From Caballeronia mineralivorans PML1(12) (GTDB taxonomy: Bacteria; Pseudomonadota; Gammaproteobacteria; Burkholderiales; Burkholderiaceae): DNA of 64,000 nucleotides. The notes below the pieces were generated by a model. It ran no database searches. It was not told the DNA's origin and saw only the letters and a list, made by a program, of their open reading frames with translations. The stretch lies in assembly GCF_001028175.1 (NCBI RefSeq), contig NZ_AEJF01000068.1, forward strand, positions 1-64,000, written 5' to 3'. A program made the translations under genes and the position numbers. Every line of letters begins with the position of its first letter. The first letter of the stretch is position 1. Shown one piece after another: positions 1 through 11,277 of this stretch.

Positions 1-330
1 TTGGACGCATTTGGCAACGGTGCAGCGATGCGCTGCATACGAGCTCCTACGGAGCCGGCGCATAGCGGGCATTTACGAACGAGGGCCCACGGCTCGCGTT
101 GACGTTCGAACGTTGGTTGTGCCCAGGCAACGGACCTGCGTGCGCGGGCATATCAGTCACATCATCGGCCTGAGCAGACGGTCGCGCCGCTGCCGACATG
201 CTTCAACACCCGTTGGCGGTCGGATCGGTGACGCCAGGCAACGCTAGCTGCGTGCAGTACGACAATACCGGCCATGGCCGTAAGCGCAGTCGTCGCAGAA
301 CAAGGCCTCGCGCTTAACTCCGTGCCTGCA
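1..330. other. No gene recognised at window start
   Basis: This stretch lies before the stop codon of the LysR gene on the minus strand. One plus-strand open frame of 78 codons exists, but it is arginine-rich in the way expected of a random frame in GC-rich DNA and resembles no family I know. I see no RNA gene or clear hairpin terminator. Confidence 0.5.
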
Positions 331-1233
331 TCAGTCGCGCCGTGTGGCGCAGGGAAGTTTCGTGACCAGTTCGTCGAACACTAGCCGTATCCGTTTCGGC
401 ACGGGTCCCCGCTGCGGCCGATACACATGCAGCTTCCATGGCTCGGGCTCGAGGCGGCTCAGTATTCGTACCAGCCGGCCGCTTTCGACATGCGGCCTCA
501 CAAGGTACTCCGTGCACTGGCTAAAGCCGATGCCCGTGCATGCGGCCTCGATTTCAACCTCCGTATCGTCTGTCACGAACGCGGGTGAATGCGGCAGGAA
601 ATGCCTCTCGCCTCGAAAAATCCACGGCCAAGGCCGGCCGTTCGTGCGGTCGATCAGGCTGGTGACCGGCATGGCTTCCAGATCCTTCAAGTTCCTCGGC
701 TCGCCCATCCGCTCGATCAATACGGGCGATCCGACTACCCAGATCGGCAGTGGTCCGATCACGCGCGCGACGAAGCGGTTGTCACCAATCATGCCGGCCC
801 GCACGCCAATATCGATCTGCTCGTCGACAACCACGGACGGCGTATCGGACAGCCGCAGGTCGAGGACGAGACCGGGGTGGCGCGTCATGAGATCCGTCAG
901 TTGGGGCTGGACGTAGTGCCGTCCCAGTCCACTCGGCGCGGTGATCCTGACCGTGCCGATCGCCTCGTCCGAGCCGACCTCCATCGGGTCGAAGAGACCG
1001 TCGACCGCACCCAGCGCCGCCTGCGCCTTGAGCGCGAACGACTGGCCGAATGCGGTGATCTGGATGCGCCGGGTACTCCGGTGGAAGAGCGTTTCCCCCA
1101 GTGACTGCTCCAGTTCGCGCACCGCGCGAGTGACAACCTGGGGCGAAACGCCCAGGCGTCTCGCCGCTTCGCGAAATGTCGGCGAAGCCGACGCCGCTGC
1201 AAAGATCTTCAGGATTTCGAGTCGGTTGAGCAT
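331..1233 (-). CDS. LysR-family transcriptional regulator
   Basis: This 300-residue protein has the length and layout of a LysR-type regulator. A winged helix-turn-helix occupies residues ~1-60 (FREAARRLGVSPQVVTRAV, then LEQSLGETLFHRSTR). An effector-binding domain of the periplasmic-binding-protein fold follows from residue ~90 to the end. It is transcribed divergently from the short-chain dehydrogenase at 1497, the classical arrangement in which a LysR protein controls its neighbour and itself from the shared 260-bp spacer. That spacer carries two inverted repeats (annotated separately). The inducer cannot be told from sequence. The family call is secure; regulation of the SDR is inferred. 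Confidence 0.93.
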   Translation of the reverse strand: MLNRLEILKIFAAASASPTFREAARRLGVSPQVVTRAVRELEQSLGETLFHRSTRRIQITAFGQSFALKAQAALGAVDGLFDPMEVGSDEAIGTVRITAPSGLGRHYVQPQLTDLMTRHPGLVLDLRLSDTPSVVVDEQIDIGVRAGMIGDNRFVARVIGPLPIWVVGSPVLIERMGEPRNLKDLEAMPVTSLIDRTNGRPWPWIFRGERHFLPHSPAFVTDDTEVEIEAACTGIGFSQCTEYLVRPHVESGRLVRILSRLEPEPWKLHVYRPQRGPVPKRIRLVFDELVTKLPCATRRD

Positions 1234-1258
1234 CGCTTAGAGGCGTCCATTATTCCAA

Positions 1259-1357
1259 CTGGAAGAACGACGCTGGTTCTATCGTTCCAGCTTCCTATTT
1301 TCATAACGCCCGGATCCACGGTCAAGAGAAGCTTTATTAATTCCCAATTAGGGAATT
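1259..1357. promoter_or_regulatory. Inverted repeats in LysR/SDR spacer
   Basis: Two palindromes lie between the divergent LysR and SDR genes. The first is nested: outer arms CTGGAA (1259-1264) and TTCCAG (1285-1290) enclose inner arms AGAAC (1264-1268) and GTTCT (1276-1280). The second is AATTCCC (1339-1345), a 5-nt spacer AATTA, then GGGAATT (1351-1357). Either could be a LysR operator, which is usually a dyad near the divergent promoters. The repeats are seen directly; the binding role is inferred. Confidence 0.4.
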
Positions 1358-1496
1358 TTCAATGCCTGATTGTTCCATTTAAATCTCCCTATTTTCTATC
1401 CATACTTCGCTGCAAGCGTGAGGCGACATTGATCGATACGCCGCACGCTCACTCAACCCATCGGCGGCAACGCCGCAGCAAAAGAAGGATGAAATC

Positions 1497-2276
1497 ATGA
1501 ACGCAGTCACGACAACGCAACGTCAGCTCGAAGGCAAGGTAGCGCTGGTCACCGGGGCAAGTTCGGGCATTGGGCGCGCAACGGCGCTGGAACTTGCTCG
1601 CCGCGGCGCGAAGGTGGTGGTCGCAGCCCGTCGCCAAAACGAACTCGAGCAGGTGGTTCGGGAAATAACCGCTGCACACGGCAATGCCGCGGCGATCACC
1701 GTGGATGTTTCGAAGGAGGACGACCTCAGGAAGCTGGTGGACTTTACGGTATCGACCTACGGACGCCTCGACATCGCCTTCAACAACGCGGGCACCGAAG
1801 GCGTGTTCGCGCCGCTCCTCGAACAGGATGCCGAGCGCTTCGACATGGTGTTCGAGCCCAACGTGCGCGGCGTGCTGAACGCGATGAAGTACGAAGCCGA
1901 GGTCATGCTCAAGCAGCGATCGGGAAGCATCATCAACAACGCGTCAATGGGCGGTGTGATCGGTTTCGAAAATGCGTCGGTGTACATCGCGAGCAAGCAC
2001 GCGGTGGTCGGCATGACGAAGACCGCATCGATCGAATGGTTCCGCCGCGGCGTGCGGGTGAACGCGCTGTGCCCGGGCCTGATCGAGACTCCCTTTCATC
2101 ACCGGGGCATCTGGCCTTCGGCGGAAGTACAGCAGTCGTTCGCAGCCGGCACGCCGGCGGGGCGCTGGGGTTCGGCCGACGAGATGGCCACCATCGTGGC
2201 GTTCCTGGCATCGGACGACTCGAGCTACGTGTCGGGCCACTCGCTGGTCGCCGACGGCGGCTACTCGATCGCCTGA
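1497..2276 (+). CDS. SDR-family oxidoreductase (short-chain dehydrogenase)
   Basis: This 259-residue classical short-chain dehydrogenase uses NAD(P)H. The nucleotide-binding motif TGASSGIG is at residues 19-26, the structural NNAG motif at ~95-98, and the catalytic YxxxK (YIASK) at ~162-166. The C-terminus SSYVSGHSLVADGGYSIA is typical of the glucose/3-oxoacyl reductase-like branch. The start is supported by an AAGGA ribosome site nine bases upstream. It is divergent from the LysR gene and may be its target. The substrate cannot be predicted. Confidence 0.92.
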   Translation: MNAVTTTQRQLEGKVALVTGASSGIGRATALELARRGAKVVVAARRQNELEQVVREITAAHGNAAAITVDVSKEDDLRKLVDFTVSTYGRLDIAFNNAGTEGVFAPLLEQDAERFDMVFEPNVRGVLNAMKYEAEVMLKQRSGSIINNASMGGVIGFENASVYIASKHAVVGMTKTASIEWFRRGVRVNALCPGLIETPFHHRGIWPSAEVQQSFAAGTPAGRWGSADEMATIVAFLASDDSSYVSGHSLVADGGYSIA

Positions 2277-2377
2277 CGCGACCGTATCGCTTACGCAGGA
2301 TCAGGTAAGCGGCGAGCCACCGGCTGGCGCGTCACGCTCACTCGCCTCCCTCTCTTTTCCGACAAAGGATGAACACC

Positions 2378-2725
2378 ATGAAAACGCTTCGGTTCTCCCT
2401 GCTGTTGGCCTCCGTGCTCTCCTTGCCGGTCATGGCCCACGCGCAGGTGTCCAGCTCCGTCACTACCCGTGCACAAGTGCGCGCTGAACTCATCCAGCTC
2501 GAGAAAGCCGGCTACAAGCCGGGCCACCCGAGCCCGTATTACCCGGCGGATATCCAGGTTGCCGAGGCCCGGGTCAGGCAAATGAACGGCGCTGACAATC
2601 TTGTCCAGCCCATTGCCCGCAATGCGCGGTCGGATGTCGGCGGCGTGATGTCGGGAATGACGGAGTCGGGTGCGCGGTTGGTTGCATCCGGGAGTGCGAA
2701 GCAGTCACCGTACATGCATCACTAG
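2378..2725 (+). CDS. Secreted DUF4148-family protein
   Basis: This small exported protein has ~115 residues. A clear signal peptide ([23 protein letters not shown]) precedes a DUF4148-type core, recognisable from [20 protein letters not shown] followed by a [13 protein letters not shown] segment. The family is abundant in Burkholderiales and has no known function. An ATG nine bases earlier (2369) is also in frame. I prefer 2378 because the AAAGGA site at 2364-2369 would overlap the earlier ATG but is well spaced for the later one. The 3' end overlaps the convergent aldo/keto reductase remnant by four bases. Confidence 0.85.
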   Translation: MKTLRFSLLLASVLSLPVMAHAQVSSSVTTRAQVRAELIQLEKAGYKPGHPSPYYPADIQVAEARVRQMNGADNLVQPIARNARSDVGGVMSGMTESGARLVASGSAKQSPYMHH

Positions 2726-3072
2726 GCAATGCAGGTAGCGACGGAGCGCTTTCCGTTGTGGGACAGCGAGCCGTTGGGCCGGCTGTCGGTTCCCTTGCGC
2801 TCGGGATTGTCGATGGCAAAGCCGAACTTGGTCGCGAGCACCGCTTCCGTGCGCCGGCCCTGCAGCGCACGGCCCAGAAGTTCCTCGTTGACGAACGGCC
2901 CATAGAATTCGGCCGTGTCGAGAAAATTGCAGCCCAGCTCGAGCGCGCGATGAATCGTGCTGATCGATTCGGCTTCGTCGGACGTGCCGTATGCATGGGA
3001 CATGCCCATGCAGCCGAGCCCGATCGCCGAAACTTCTAGGCCTTGCCGGCCCAGCTTTCGTTTGGGAATCAT
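2722..3072 (-). pseudogene. Aldo/keto reductase, C-terminally truncated
   Basis: The 116-codon frame matches only the N-terminal third of an aldo/keto reductase (~330 residues). It has the strand-1 region [19 protein letters not shown], catalytic Asp and Tyr in [10 protein letters not shown], and the catalytic Lys in LATKFGF. After the usual GTDSRP turn the sequence loses similarity and stops within 17 codons. The TIM barrel is therefore missing two thirds, including most NADPH contacts. It starts 26 bp after the end of a second, frameshifted aldo/keto reductase on the same strand, so the pair was probably a tandem duplicate operon. Confidence 0.8.
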
Positions 3073-3097
3073 CTTTTCTCCATTCGTTTTGCGCTCG

Positions 3098-4778
<1,681 letters not shown>

Positions 4779-7529
4779 TCACCTCTGATCCTCGGAACGG
4801 CCGGCGCCGAGCGTCTCGAGAAGCGGCCGGAGGGCATCGAGTTCCGAGCCGAAACCGCTCCAGTCTCCCGCCTTCAATCGTTCGATGGCGCGGTCATAAT
4901 GAGCGAGTGCCTCGCGGGCGCGCACGTCCGCCGTGCCCCGGGGCAATGCCACCGGGGCGGCCTCCTTGAAGAGCGCGGCCAAGGCTTCGCCCAAGTTCTC
5001 CTCCATCACCACACGGTCACCATAGGCGGCGATCACCCGCTTCAACTCGGGCAACTGACCGGACGCCGCGCGCAAGTAGAGCGGGGAGACGTAGAGGATC
5101 GAATTCTCGATCGGCACGACCACAAGATGGCCGCGGATGACGCGCGAGCCCATCTGGTTCCACAGCGAGATCTGCTGCGAGATCTCGGTATTCTGCTGGA
5201 TGCGCGCCTCGATCTGGAACGGCCCATAGACCAGCTTCTCCTTGGGGAAGGTGTAGACAATGAGCTTGCCGTACTCGGGCGGATCGCAACGCGCCGCCAA
5301 CCAGGCGATCATGTTCTCGCGCTGACTGGGCACCATCGGCAGCATGAGGACGAACTCGGCGCGCGGCGCCCCGGGCAGCCGCATGATCGTGTAGTAAGGC
5401 GTCATCGGCGTGGGGGCATTTCCACCATCGATGCCGGCCAATTCCCGGGGGAACTGCCAAAGATCCTCGCGATTGTAGAAGACCTCCGGTGCATCCATAT
5501 GGTAGGCGCGGTAGAGCTGCGCCTGGATCAGGAACAGATCTTCGGGGTAGCGGATATGCTGCCGCAGGTCTTTTGGCATCGCCTCCAAAGGCTTGAACAG
5601 ACCCGGGAAGATGCGTTGGTACGTCTGCAGGATCGGATCGACCGGATCGCTGACATAGAAGTCGACCGTACCGTTATAGGCATCGATCACCACCTTGACC
5701 GCGTTGCGGATGTAATTGCCTCCGTCGCTGATACCCGGCAGGGCATAGGGGAACCAGCTGCTGGTGGTATAGGCGTCCTGCATCCAGAAAAGGCGCCCGT
5801 CGCTCGCGACGATGTAGGGGTCACGGTCGAGGCTGAGGAACGGGGCAATCGTGCGCACCCGGTCCTGAATGTTACGGTGGAACAGGATCCGGCTCTGGTC
5901 CGTGATGTAGCCGGTAAGCAGGATGTTGGGGTCGTCGAACTGCCAGGCAAAGAGGCCGCGTCGCACCATGCTGCCGACAGCGACACCGTCGCGCCCGCTG
6001 TAAGTCGTGTAGACGTTGTCCTTCCCCTTGGGATAGTCGAACTCGGGTACGCTGCCCTTCACGATGACATAGCCCTGATCGCCCCCACCGAAATAGAGAC
6101 GCGGTTCGCGGATGGCCGGGCCACCGTTGGCGACGGGCGGAATATCCTGCAGATAGAGGGAAGGTAACCCCTCTGTGGATTTCTCGGTAACCGGCGACAT
6201 CACGACGCCGTTGCCGTGGGTGAAGAGGAGATGCAGGTTCACCCAGGTCTGGGCATTCGCCGGAAGCATCGCCGGCTCCAGTTCGCGCGCCGACAGCATC
6301 ACCTGCCGGTAGCCGGCGCCAAGCCGGTAGCGGTCGATGTCCACGGAGAGGAATTTGTAGTAGGTCCTGATCTCCTGCAACTGGGCGTAGGTATCCATCA
6401 GCGGCTGCACATCCCACAGGCGGATGTTGTCAATGGTCGCACGATTAGCCTGGAGCGAGGCGAGATTCAGCCCCTGCTCGGCCGGAAACGGTTTTGCCGC
6501 GATCTGTTCCAGGCCGTAGCTCTTGCGCGTCAGCGCGATATTGTGTTTGATATAAGGCATCTCCAGTTGTAGCTCGCTTGGCTTGACATAGAAGCGCTGG
6601 AACAGCGCCGGGTAGATCACGGCAAACGCAAACGAGCTGCCGAACACCAGTAGGGCCGAGGCGGCAGCAATTTGATAGTTCCGCCAGCGCATATTGGCCC
6701 ACGAGACGACGGATGCGGCAGCGGCAACGCCGACGAGCAGTCGCAGGACCGGTAGCTCGACGTGGGCGTCGGTATACCCGGCGCCGACCACGACGCCGTT
6801 GTCGCCGTACAGCAGCAAGAAGCGGTCGAGCCCGTAGGACCACGCCTTCAGCACAAAGAACAAACCGAGCAGTGCCGAACCATGAGCGGCTGCGGCTGGC
6901 GAGAGCCCACGCGACGACTGATCAAGCGCGATGTCGCCGCGCACCCCGTAGACCACGCCTGCAACGACCGCGCTGCAGAAGAGCAACTGCAGCAGCCAAT
7001 TCTTGAGCGCAACATAGGCGGGCAGCGAGAAGAGATAGAAGCCGATGTCCTTGTCAAAGATCGGATCGCGCTCGCCAAAGGGCACCTGATGAAGGAAGCG
7101 AAGCGCCATGTCCCAGTTCGAGATTTCACCAACGGCGATGAGCAGCCCTAAGACGACGGCGACGCCGGCGATGGCGGAGCGCCAGGGAATGCGCGGCGCG
7201 ACCTGGTCGGCCAGTTCGCTGATGGCCGCCGATGCACTGGACGAAAAGGCGCCTGACGTTCGCGAGGGTCCGGGGTTCGTCGCGCAACGATGCGCGACGA
7301 ACCCCGACACCCAAATAGCGCCTGTCGATACGGCGAACACGACGACAAAGAGCAGCGCCTGGGCGGACAGAACCGTCCAGAAAACGTCGATATAGCCGAT
7401 CGAAGAAAACCACAACCAGTCGACCAGGACGCCAGTGATGCGCCCGACGACAATCAGGCCAACGATGACGACCGCAATCGTGATTGCAGTGCGTCTCCAA
7501 CGCGCGCCGGACTTCACTTGCAACCGCAT
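4779..7529 (-). CDS. UPF0182-family large integral membrane protein
   Basis: This 916-residue protein fits the UPF0182 (COG1615) family in length and layout. Roughly seven hydrophobic segments fill the first ~300 residues (for example IAVVIVGLIVVGRITGVLVD near the N-terminus). A long soluble region follows, with blocks such as NIRLWDVQPLMDTYAQLQEI, FPGLFKPLEAMPKDLRQHIR and ELKRVIAAYGDRVVMEENLG. The C-terminus is a short acidic helix. The start has a good AAAGGAG site. The function of the family is unknown. It stands alone, tail-on to no partner gene. Confidence 0.92.
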   Translation of the reverse strand: MRLQVKSGARWRRTAITIAVVIVGLIVVGRITGVLVDWLWFSSIGYIDVFWTVLSAQALLFVVVFAVSTGAIWVSGFVAHRCATNPGPSRTSGAFSSSASAAISELADQVAPRIPWRSAIAGVAVVLGLLIAVGEISNWDMALRFLHQVPFGERDPIFDKDIGFYLFSLPAYVALKNWLLQLLFCSAVVAGVVYGVRGDIALDQSSRGLSPAAAAHGSALLGLFFVLKAWSYGLDRFLLLYGDNGVVVGAGYTDAHVELPVLRLLVGVAAAASVVSWANMRWRNYQIAAASALLVFGSSFAFAVIYPALFQRFYVKPSELQLEMPYIKHNIALTRKSYGLEQIAAKPFPAEQGLNLASLQANRATIDNIRLWDVQPLMDTYAQLQEIRTYYKFLSVDIDRYRLGAGYRQVMLSARELEPAMLPANAQTWVNLHLLFTHGNGVVMSPVTEKSTEGLPSLYLQDIPPVANGGPAIREPRLYFGGGDQGYVIVKGSVPEFDYPKGKDNVYTTYSGRDGVAVGSMVRRGLFAWQFDDPNILLTGYITDQSRILFHRNIQDRVRTIAPFLSLDRDPYIVASDGRLFWMQDAYTTSSWFPYALPGISDGGNYIRNAVKVVIDAYNGTVDFYVSDPVDPILQTYQRIFPGLFKPLEAMPKDLRQHIRYPEDLFLIQAQLYRAYHMDAPEVFYNREDLWQFPRELAGIDGGNAPTPMTPYYTIMRLPGAPRAEFVLMLPMVPSQRENMIAWLAARCDPPEYGKLIVYTFPKEKLVYGPFQIEARIQQNTEISQQISLWNQMGSRVIRGHLVVVPIENSILYVSPLYLRAASGQLPELKRVIAAYGDRVVMEENLGEALAALFKEAAPVALPRGTADVRAREALAHYDRAIERLKAGDWSGFGSELDALRPLLETLGAGRSEDQR

Positions 7530-8021
7530 AGACCGTGCTCCTTTGCTGGCCCGTCAGTCATGGCCGGCGGTGCCCCGGCGTGTCTAGCGGCGATCTGCCA
7601 GGAGCGTGGTTGAACGGGTTATTAACACAATCCTCATAGCCCACGCGCAACCACGCAACGACTTGCGGCAGATGATGCCAGATGAACAATTGTAGTCCGG
7701 TGAACCAGGAAGCGGTGCGCTCGCCCAGACGCGGCTTCGAAACCCGCTTGTGTGATGTCTCACTCGGCGCCCGGTATATTTGACCTTCCCGCGAGTTTCC
7801 CAATATGCTCAAAATGTTGATCGCGGCCGTTATTCAGGAGCCGGTTCCGAACCGACAGTTCTTGCGACCGCATCCAACCGACTACCCGTTCGGGTGGTGT
7901 GCGCCCATTGTCGATCTGCCATTCTGAATCCGTTCGTCGCCACTTTGCTCGCGTAGGATCCGTGCGCAATGGGCGGCGTGAGGCGCGAGTGGGTCGTGTC
8001 TCAAATGGCGGGAGAAATCAT
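7530..8021. other. Divergent spacer between UPF0182 and protease genes
   Basis: This 490-bp spacer should contain both promoters. I found no coding frame I believe in, no convincing dyad and no RNA gene. A plus-strand frame extends upstream from the protease start to 7899, but the GGAGAAA site just before 8022 argues that translation begins there. Confidence 0.45.
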
Positions 8022-8960
8022 ATGGAAACCTCAACATCCAGCGGAAATTCGCTGCAGGATTTTTCCGACAGACTGGCGCGAATCGTTGAGCGGGTTGGGC
8101 AGAGCGTCGTCGCGGTGCATGGTCGGCACCGCATGCCGTCAAGTGGGGTAATCTGGCGTAATGGCATCGTCGTCACGGCTGCGCACACGCTCAGACGCGA
8201 GGACGGGATCGAAGTCACGCTGGCCGACGGCCGTACGGTCGCCGCGGTCCTCGCGGGCCGGGATACTGGCACCGATGTCGCCGTGCTGAAACTGGACGGC
8301 GCGGACCTGGCCCCAGTCGAGTCCGGCGACGCCCGCTCGCTCAAGGCAGGTCATCTTGTGCTCGCGGTCGCGCGGGGGGACGGGTTCGGCGCCAGTGCCG
8401 ATTTCGGCGTGATCGGTAGCGCCGGTGGTCCCTGGCGCACTTGGAGGGGCGGTCAGCTCGATGCGTTCGTGCGACTGGACGGCGGCCTGCACCCGGGGTT
8501 TTCCGGGGCGGCCCTAGCGGATGTGCACGGGCAGGTCATGGGCATCTGCACATCGGCGCTTGCACGTGGCGTCGGCATGTTGATCCCCGGGATGACCGTG
8601 GAGCGTGTCACCGAGGAACTGCTGGCTAAAGGGCGCGTATCACGGGGCTACCTTGGCGTCGGCACGCAGCGGGTGAACCTGTCGGATGCGTGGATCAAGA
8701 AAATGAACCTGTCTTCCAACCATGGATTGCTGGTCAATTCGCTCGCGCCGGGTGGTCCAGCGGAGGAGGCTGGCGTGCTCATAGGCGATGTGCTGATAGA
8801 ACTGGACGGCAAGCCTTGCCGCGATATGGACGACCTGCACGCCGCGCTTGGCTCCGGGAGTAGCGGACAGCGCTTGAGGATTGCGCTGATCCGGGGCGGT
8901 GAACGCAACGAATGTTCGGTTACCGTGGGCGAACGCCCGCAACCGGATTCGTGCCGGTAA
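8022..8960 (+). CDS. Trypsin-like serine protease with PDZ domain (HtrA-type)
   Basis: The protein has ~312 residues when started at the ATG at 8022, which has GGAGAAA just upstream. A trypsin-2 domain fills residues ~20-190, with the catalytic triad visible as His55 (VTAAHTL), Asp85 (GTDVAVLKL) and Ser161 (HPGFSGAAL). A PDZ domain covers ~205-300 (GYLGVGTQRVNL, GLLVNSLAPGGPAEEAGVL). No signal peptide or membrane anchor is evident, unlike periplasmic DegP/DegS, so it may act in the cytoplasm. A LuxR-type regulator follows 33 bp downstream on the same strand and is probably co-transcribed. Confidence 0.9.
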   Translation: METSTSSGNSLQDFSDRLARIVERVGQSVVAVHGRHRMPSSGVIWRNGIVVTAAHTLRREDGIEVTLADGRTVAAVLAGRDTGTDVAVLKLDGADLAPVESGDARSLKAGHLVLAVARGDGFGASADFGVIGSAGGPWRTWRGGQLDAFVRLDGGLHPGFSGAALADVHGQVMGICTSALARGVGMLIPGMTVERVTEELLAKGRVSRGYLGVGTQRVNLSDAWIKKMNLSSNHGLLVNSLAPGGPAEEAGVLIGDVLIELDGKPCRDMDDLHAALGSGSSGQRLRIALIRGGERNECSVTVGERPQPDSCR

Positions 8961-8993
8961 GGCGAAGGAACTGGTCAAAAGTCGAGTGCACAG

Positions 8994-9647
8994 ATGGCAC
9001 AGATGAGCCCCGTCCGGGTCGCGGTTATTGCTGATTCGCCGCGGGTGCGCGCTAGCCTGCAAGCGCTTGTCGAGGCCAGTCCGGCACTCAGGTTCGCTGG
9101 CAGCGCAGCCGACGCTGAAATGCTAGCCGACTGTCTTGCCGGTTCAGTCCCGAATGTTGTCGTGATCGACGTGGAGCCGGAGGCGAGCGACACACTCAAG
9201 GCCGGATTCGACCTGGGGCACGTGCCATCGGCGCTCGTCCTGTTGACCGACGAGGCGGACAGCGACTGGATCCTTGATGCTTTGCCGGGCGGCGCGACGG
9301 CGATTCTGCCACGGGACGCGATGCCAGGCGAAATCGTCGCATCCATCGAAGCCGCGGCCGCGGGCCTTTACGTACTGTCGCCGGAGATCCTCGGGAGATT
9401 GCTGGGCGCACGGAAACCGCTGCGGCAGGCGGCGTCCGGGGTGCCGTTCGAAATGCTGACCTTACGCGAGATCGAAGTACTGGCGATGCTTGCTGAAGGA
9501 CTTGGCAACAAGGAGATCGCGCGGCAACTCGACATTTCGGATAACACAGTGAAATTTCACGTGTCCTCCATTTTCGGCAAGTTAGGCGCGACGAACCGCA
9601 CCGAAGCGGTGATGTTCGGTATGCGGCACGGCTTCATCATGGTGTAG
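8994..9647 (+). CDS. LuxR-type response regulator with atypical receiver
   Basis: This 217-residue NarL/FixJ-like protein has a receiver domain (1-120) and a LuxR helix-turn-helix at ~150-215 (LTLREIEVLAMLAEGLGNKEIARQLDI, DNTVKFHVSSIFGKL). The receiver keeps a candidate phospho-Asp (VVVIDVEP), but the usual acidic pair near the N-terminus is reduced to one Asp (IADSPRV). The conserved Lys near the end of strand 5 appears as Arg (ILPRDA). Phosphorylation may therefore be absent or altered. No cognate kinase is adjacent; the upstream partner is a PDZ protease. A second in-frame ATG lies at 9003. Confidence 0.85.
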   Translation: MAQMSPVRVAVIADSPRVRASLQALVEASPALRFAGSAADAEMLADCLAGSVPNVVVIDVEPEASDTLKAGFDLGHVPSALVLLTDEADSDWILDALPGGATAILPRDAMPGEIVASIEAAAAGLYVLSPEILGRLLGARKPLRQAASGVPFEMLTLREIEVLAMLAEGLGNKEIARQLDISDNTVKFHVSSIFGKLGATNRTEAVMFGMRHGFIMV

Positions 9648-9680
9648 CGTGTCGACGCAACTTCAGAAGGACGGAGGGAT

Positions 9681-10050
9681 TCAATGAATGCGAACGAAGA
9701 GCAAAACCCCGACTACGATCATCGCCATGCCAGCCGCGCGCGCCACAACGGCGCCCGCGGCGCCCGATCTTTTCCAAGAAGACAAACAGCGCTAGGGTCG
9801 CCACCCAGACAAGATTCATCGCCCCTGCGACGAACAGCACGCACATCAGCGCCCAGCAGAACCCGAGACAGTATGCGCCATGACGCATTCCCATCTGCAG
9901 CGCGCCAGGCGTCCCGTCGCGCCAGTGAGTCATTAGAAACCCGAGTGGACTTCGGCGGTGCGTGAGACAAGCTCGCTTGAACGGCGTCAATCGGTACAAT
10001 CCGGCCGCGCAAAGAATCGCAGCGCCCACCTGCGGGCTTGATGCGGCCAT
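9681..10050 (-). pseudogene. DUF2182 membrane protein, N-terminally truncated and frameshifted
   Basis: The frame matches only the C-terminal half of a DUF2182 (COG5486) integral membrane protein, with hallmark stretches LYRLTPFKRACLTHRRSPLGF and MRHGAYCLGFCWALM. The first half (~120 residues) is missing because IS110 transposase sequence begins directly upstream at ~10050. Near its end the frame slips in a GC-rich run. The expected hydrophobic tail AAGAVVARAAGMAMIVVGVL is encoded in the neighbouring frame and ends at the stop at 9681. It is clearly a remnant. It is convergent with the LuxR gene. Confidence 0.75.
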
Positions 10051-10364
10051 TGCCGGTGACCGAGCGCAGCGGGAAGAAGAGCTGGGTTCACTGGCGGCGA
10101 CAGTGCCCGAAATTCCTGCGCCAGACCTTCGTGGAATGGGCCGGCCGGACCGTCAGCCGATCATTCTGGGCGGGTGCCTACTACCGGCAGCAGCGCGCGA
10201 AAGGTAACTCCCACCACGTGGCACTCCGAGCCCTGGCGTTCAAGTGGATCCGCATCCTGTACCGCTGCTGGCAAACGCGAACACCGTACGATGAGGCCGT
10301 GTATTTGAATGCGCTCAGGAAGCGCGGCGCGCGACTTCCTGGCAGCCTCACGTTGTCTGGGTAA
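10048..10364 (+). mobile_element. IS110-family transposase, 3' remnant
   Basis: The open frame starting about 10048 encodes the C-terminal ~100 residues of an IS110/IS116/IS902 transposase (Transposase_20 side). It begins within the motif PVTERSGKKSWVHWR and continues RQCPKFLRQTFVEWAGR, FWAGAYYRQQRAKG and ALRALAFKWIRILYRCWQ to TPYDEAVYLNALRKRGA. The catalytic DEDD half is absent. It abuts the broken DUF2182 gene with no visible spacer, so an insertion followed by deletion probably removed both the rest of the element and the 5' part of the host gene. Confidence 0.75.
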
Positions 10365-11277
10365 CCGCTTCGGGTTGCGGATAAATCGGCTGCTTTATCT
10401 CATAGAAGCAAGCCGCGTAGCGGCGCGTCAGGCCGAAGGCGAAGCGCCGGTGGGCAACGACGGTACCGCCGTCAGGCGGCTGTCCACGGGTTGGGTGCGG
10501 ATGATCGACACGGACGGCGTTGTCACGTAGGTCTTTCTCCTTGCACTGCTGGAAGACAGCGGATTACGTTCAAGGACGGTCGTAACCTCCTCTCTCATAA
10601 GCTTGACCGGTTTCGAACTCGTTGCGTTGATGGAGTTCCTTGACGGTGTCAACAGCTTGCCCCCAAATCCCCCGTGATTGCTGCTTTGAGAGAGCGGGGG
10701 AGCATGTCGCCAGTTAGCGCCGAGTTACACCCGACCTCCTCGCAGGCGTTTCGCCGAAATAAACTCACCCATCCGAGGCCGCGTCGGCTCAGCGCTTTGT
10801 TGACTACTCGAGTGGTCATTTTTTTGCCGTTCCTTGTATTTGAGATGACATCCCGAGCTACGGTATGTGCAATGCCGCTTCATGACTGACAGCCTCTAGC
10901 ACGTTGCCAGATAGCAGACATTCGCCCTTGCCGGCACTCCAACTCGAATGACCGCCCCCGAAGAACCGCCGGTGGGGGCGCTCGGCACCGTTGGCCGTTG
11001 CCGGGATCCTGTTCTGGGACGGCACGGTATCAAGGAAGATATATGGTTAACAAATGCCGAACCTGGAAGTTATTTGGTGAGCAATCCGAGTCTTCCGGCC
11101 TCGAAAACCGGTACCTAGATGGCCGAAACGGACGTTATTTGGTTAATTTTCCGGAAGCCAATCGAGTTCCTCCACACCTCCCAAAAACTCTCATAAATCG
11201 CTGATTCCACGGGGATTTGTGGGTAACAACGTGCTTGCCCCATCCCGGCTCCTCCCGCGCAATTTGTCCACGAAGTA
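10365..11277. other. Non-coding or decayed DNA next to IS remnant
   Basis: About 900 bases have no believable gene on either strand. There is a long dyad with arms CGCCCCC (10953-10959) and GGGGGCG (10974-10980). A short phrase GTTATTTGGT recurs near 11069 and 11131. The disorder fits an IS graveyard. Confidence 0.4.

Noticed and set aside
10953-10980. CGCCCCC...GGGGGCG dyad considered as a fifth LAL box
   Set aside because: The spacer is 14 nt where the others have 5, and no gene start follows nearby.
11050-11150. Recurring GTTATTTGGT phrases considered as a CRISPR or direct-repeat array
   Set aside because: There are only two or three imperfect copies with unequal spacing and no spacer pattern.
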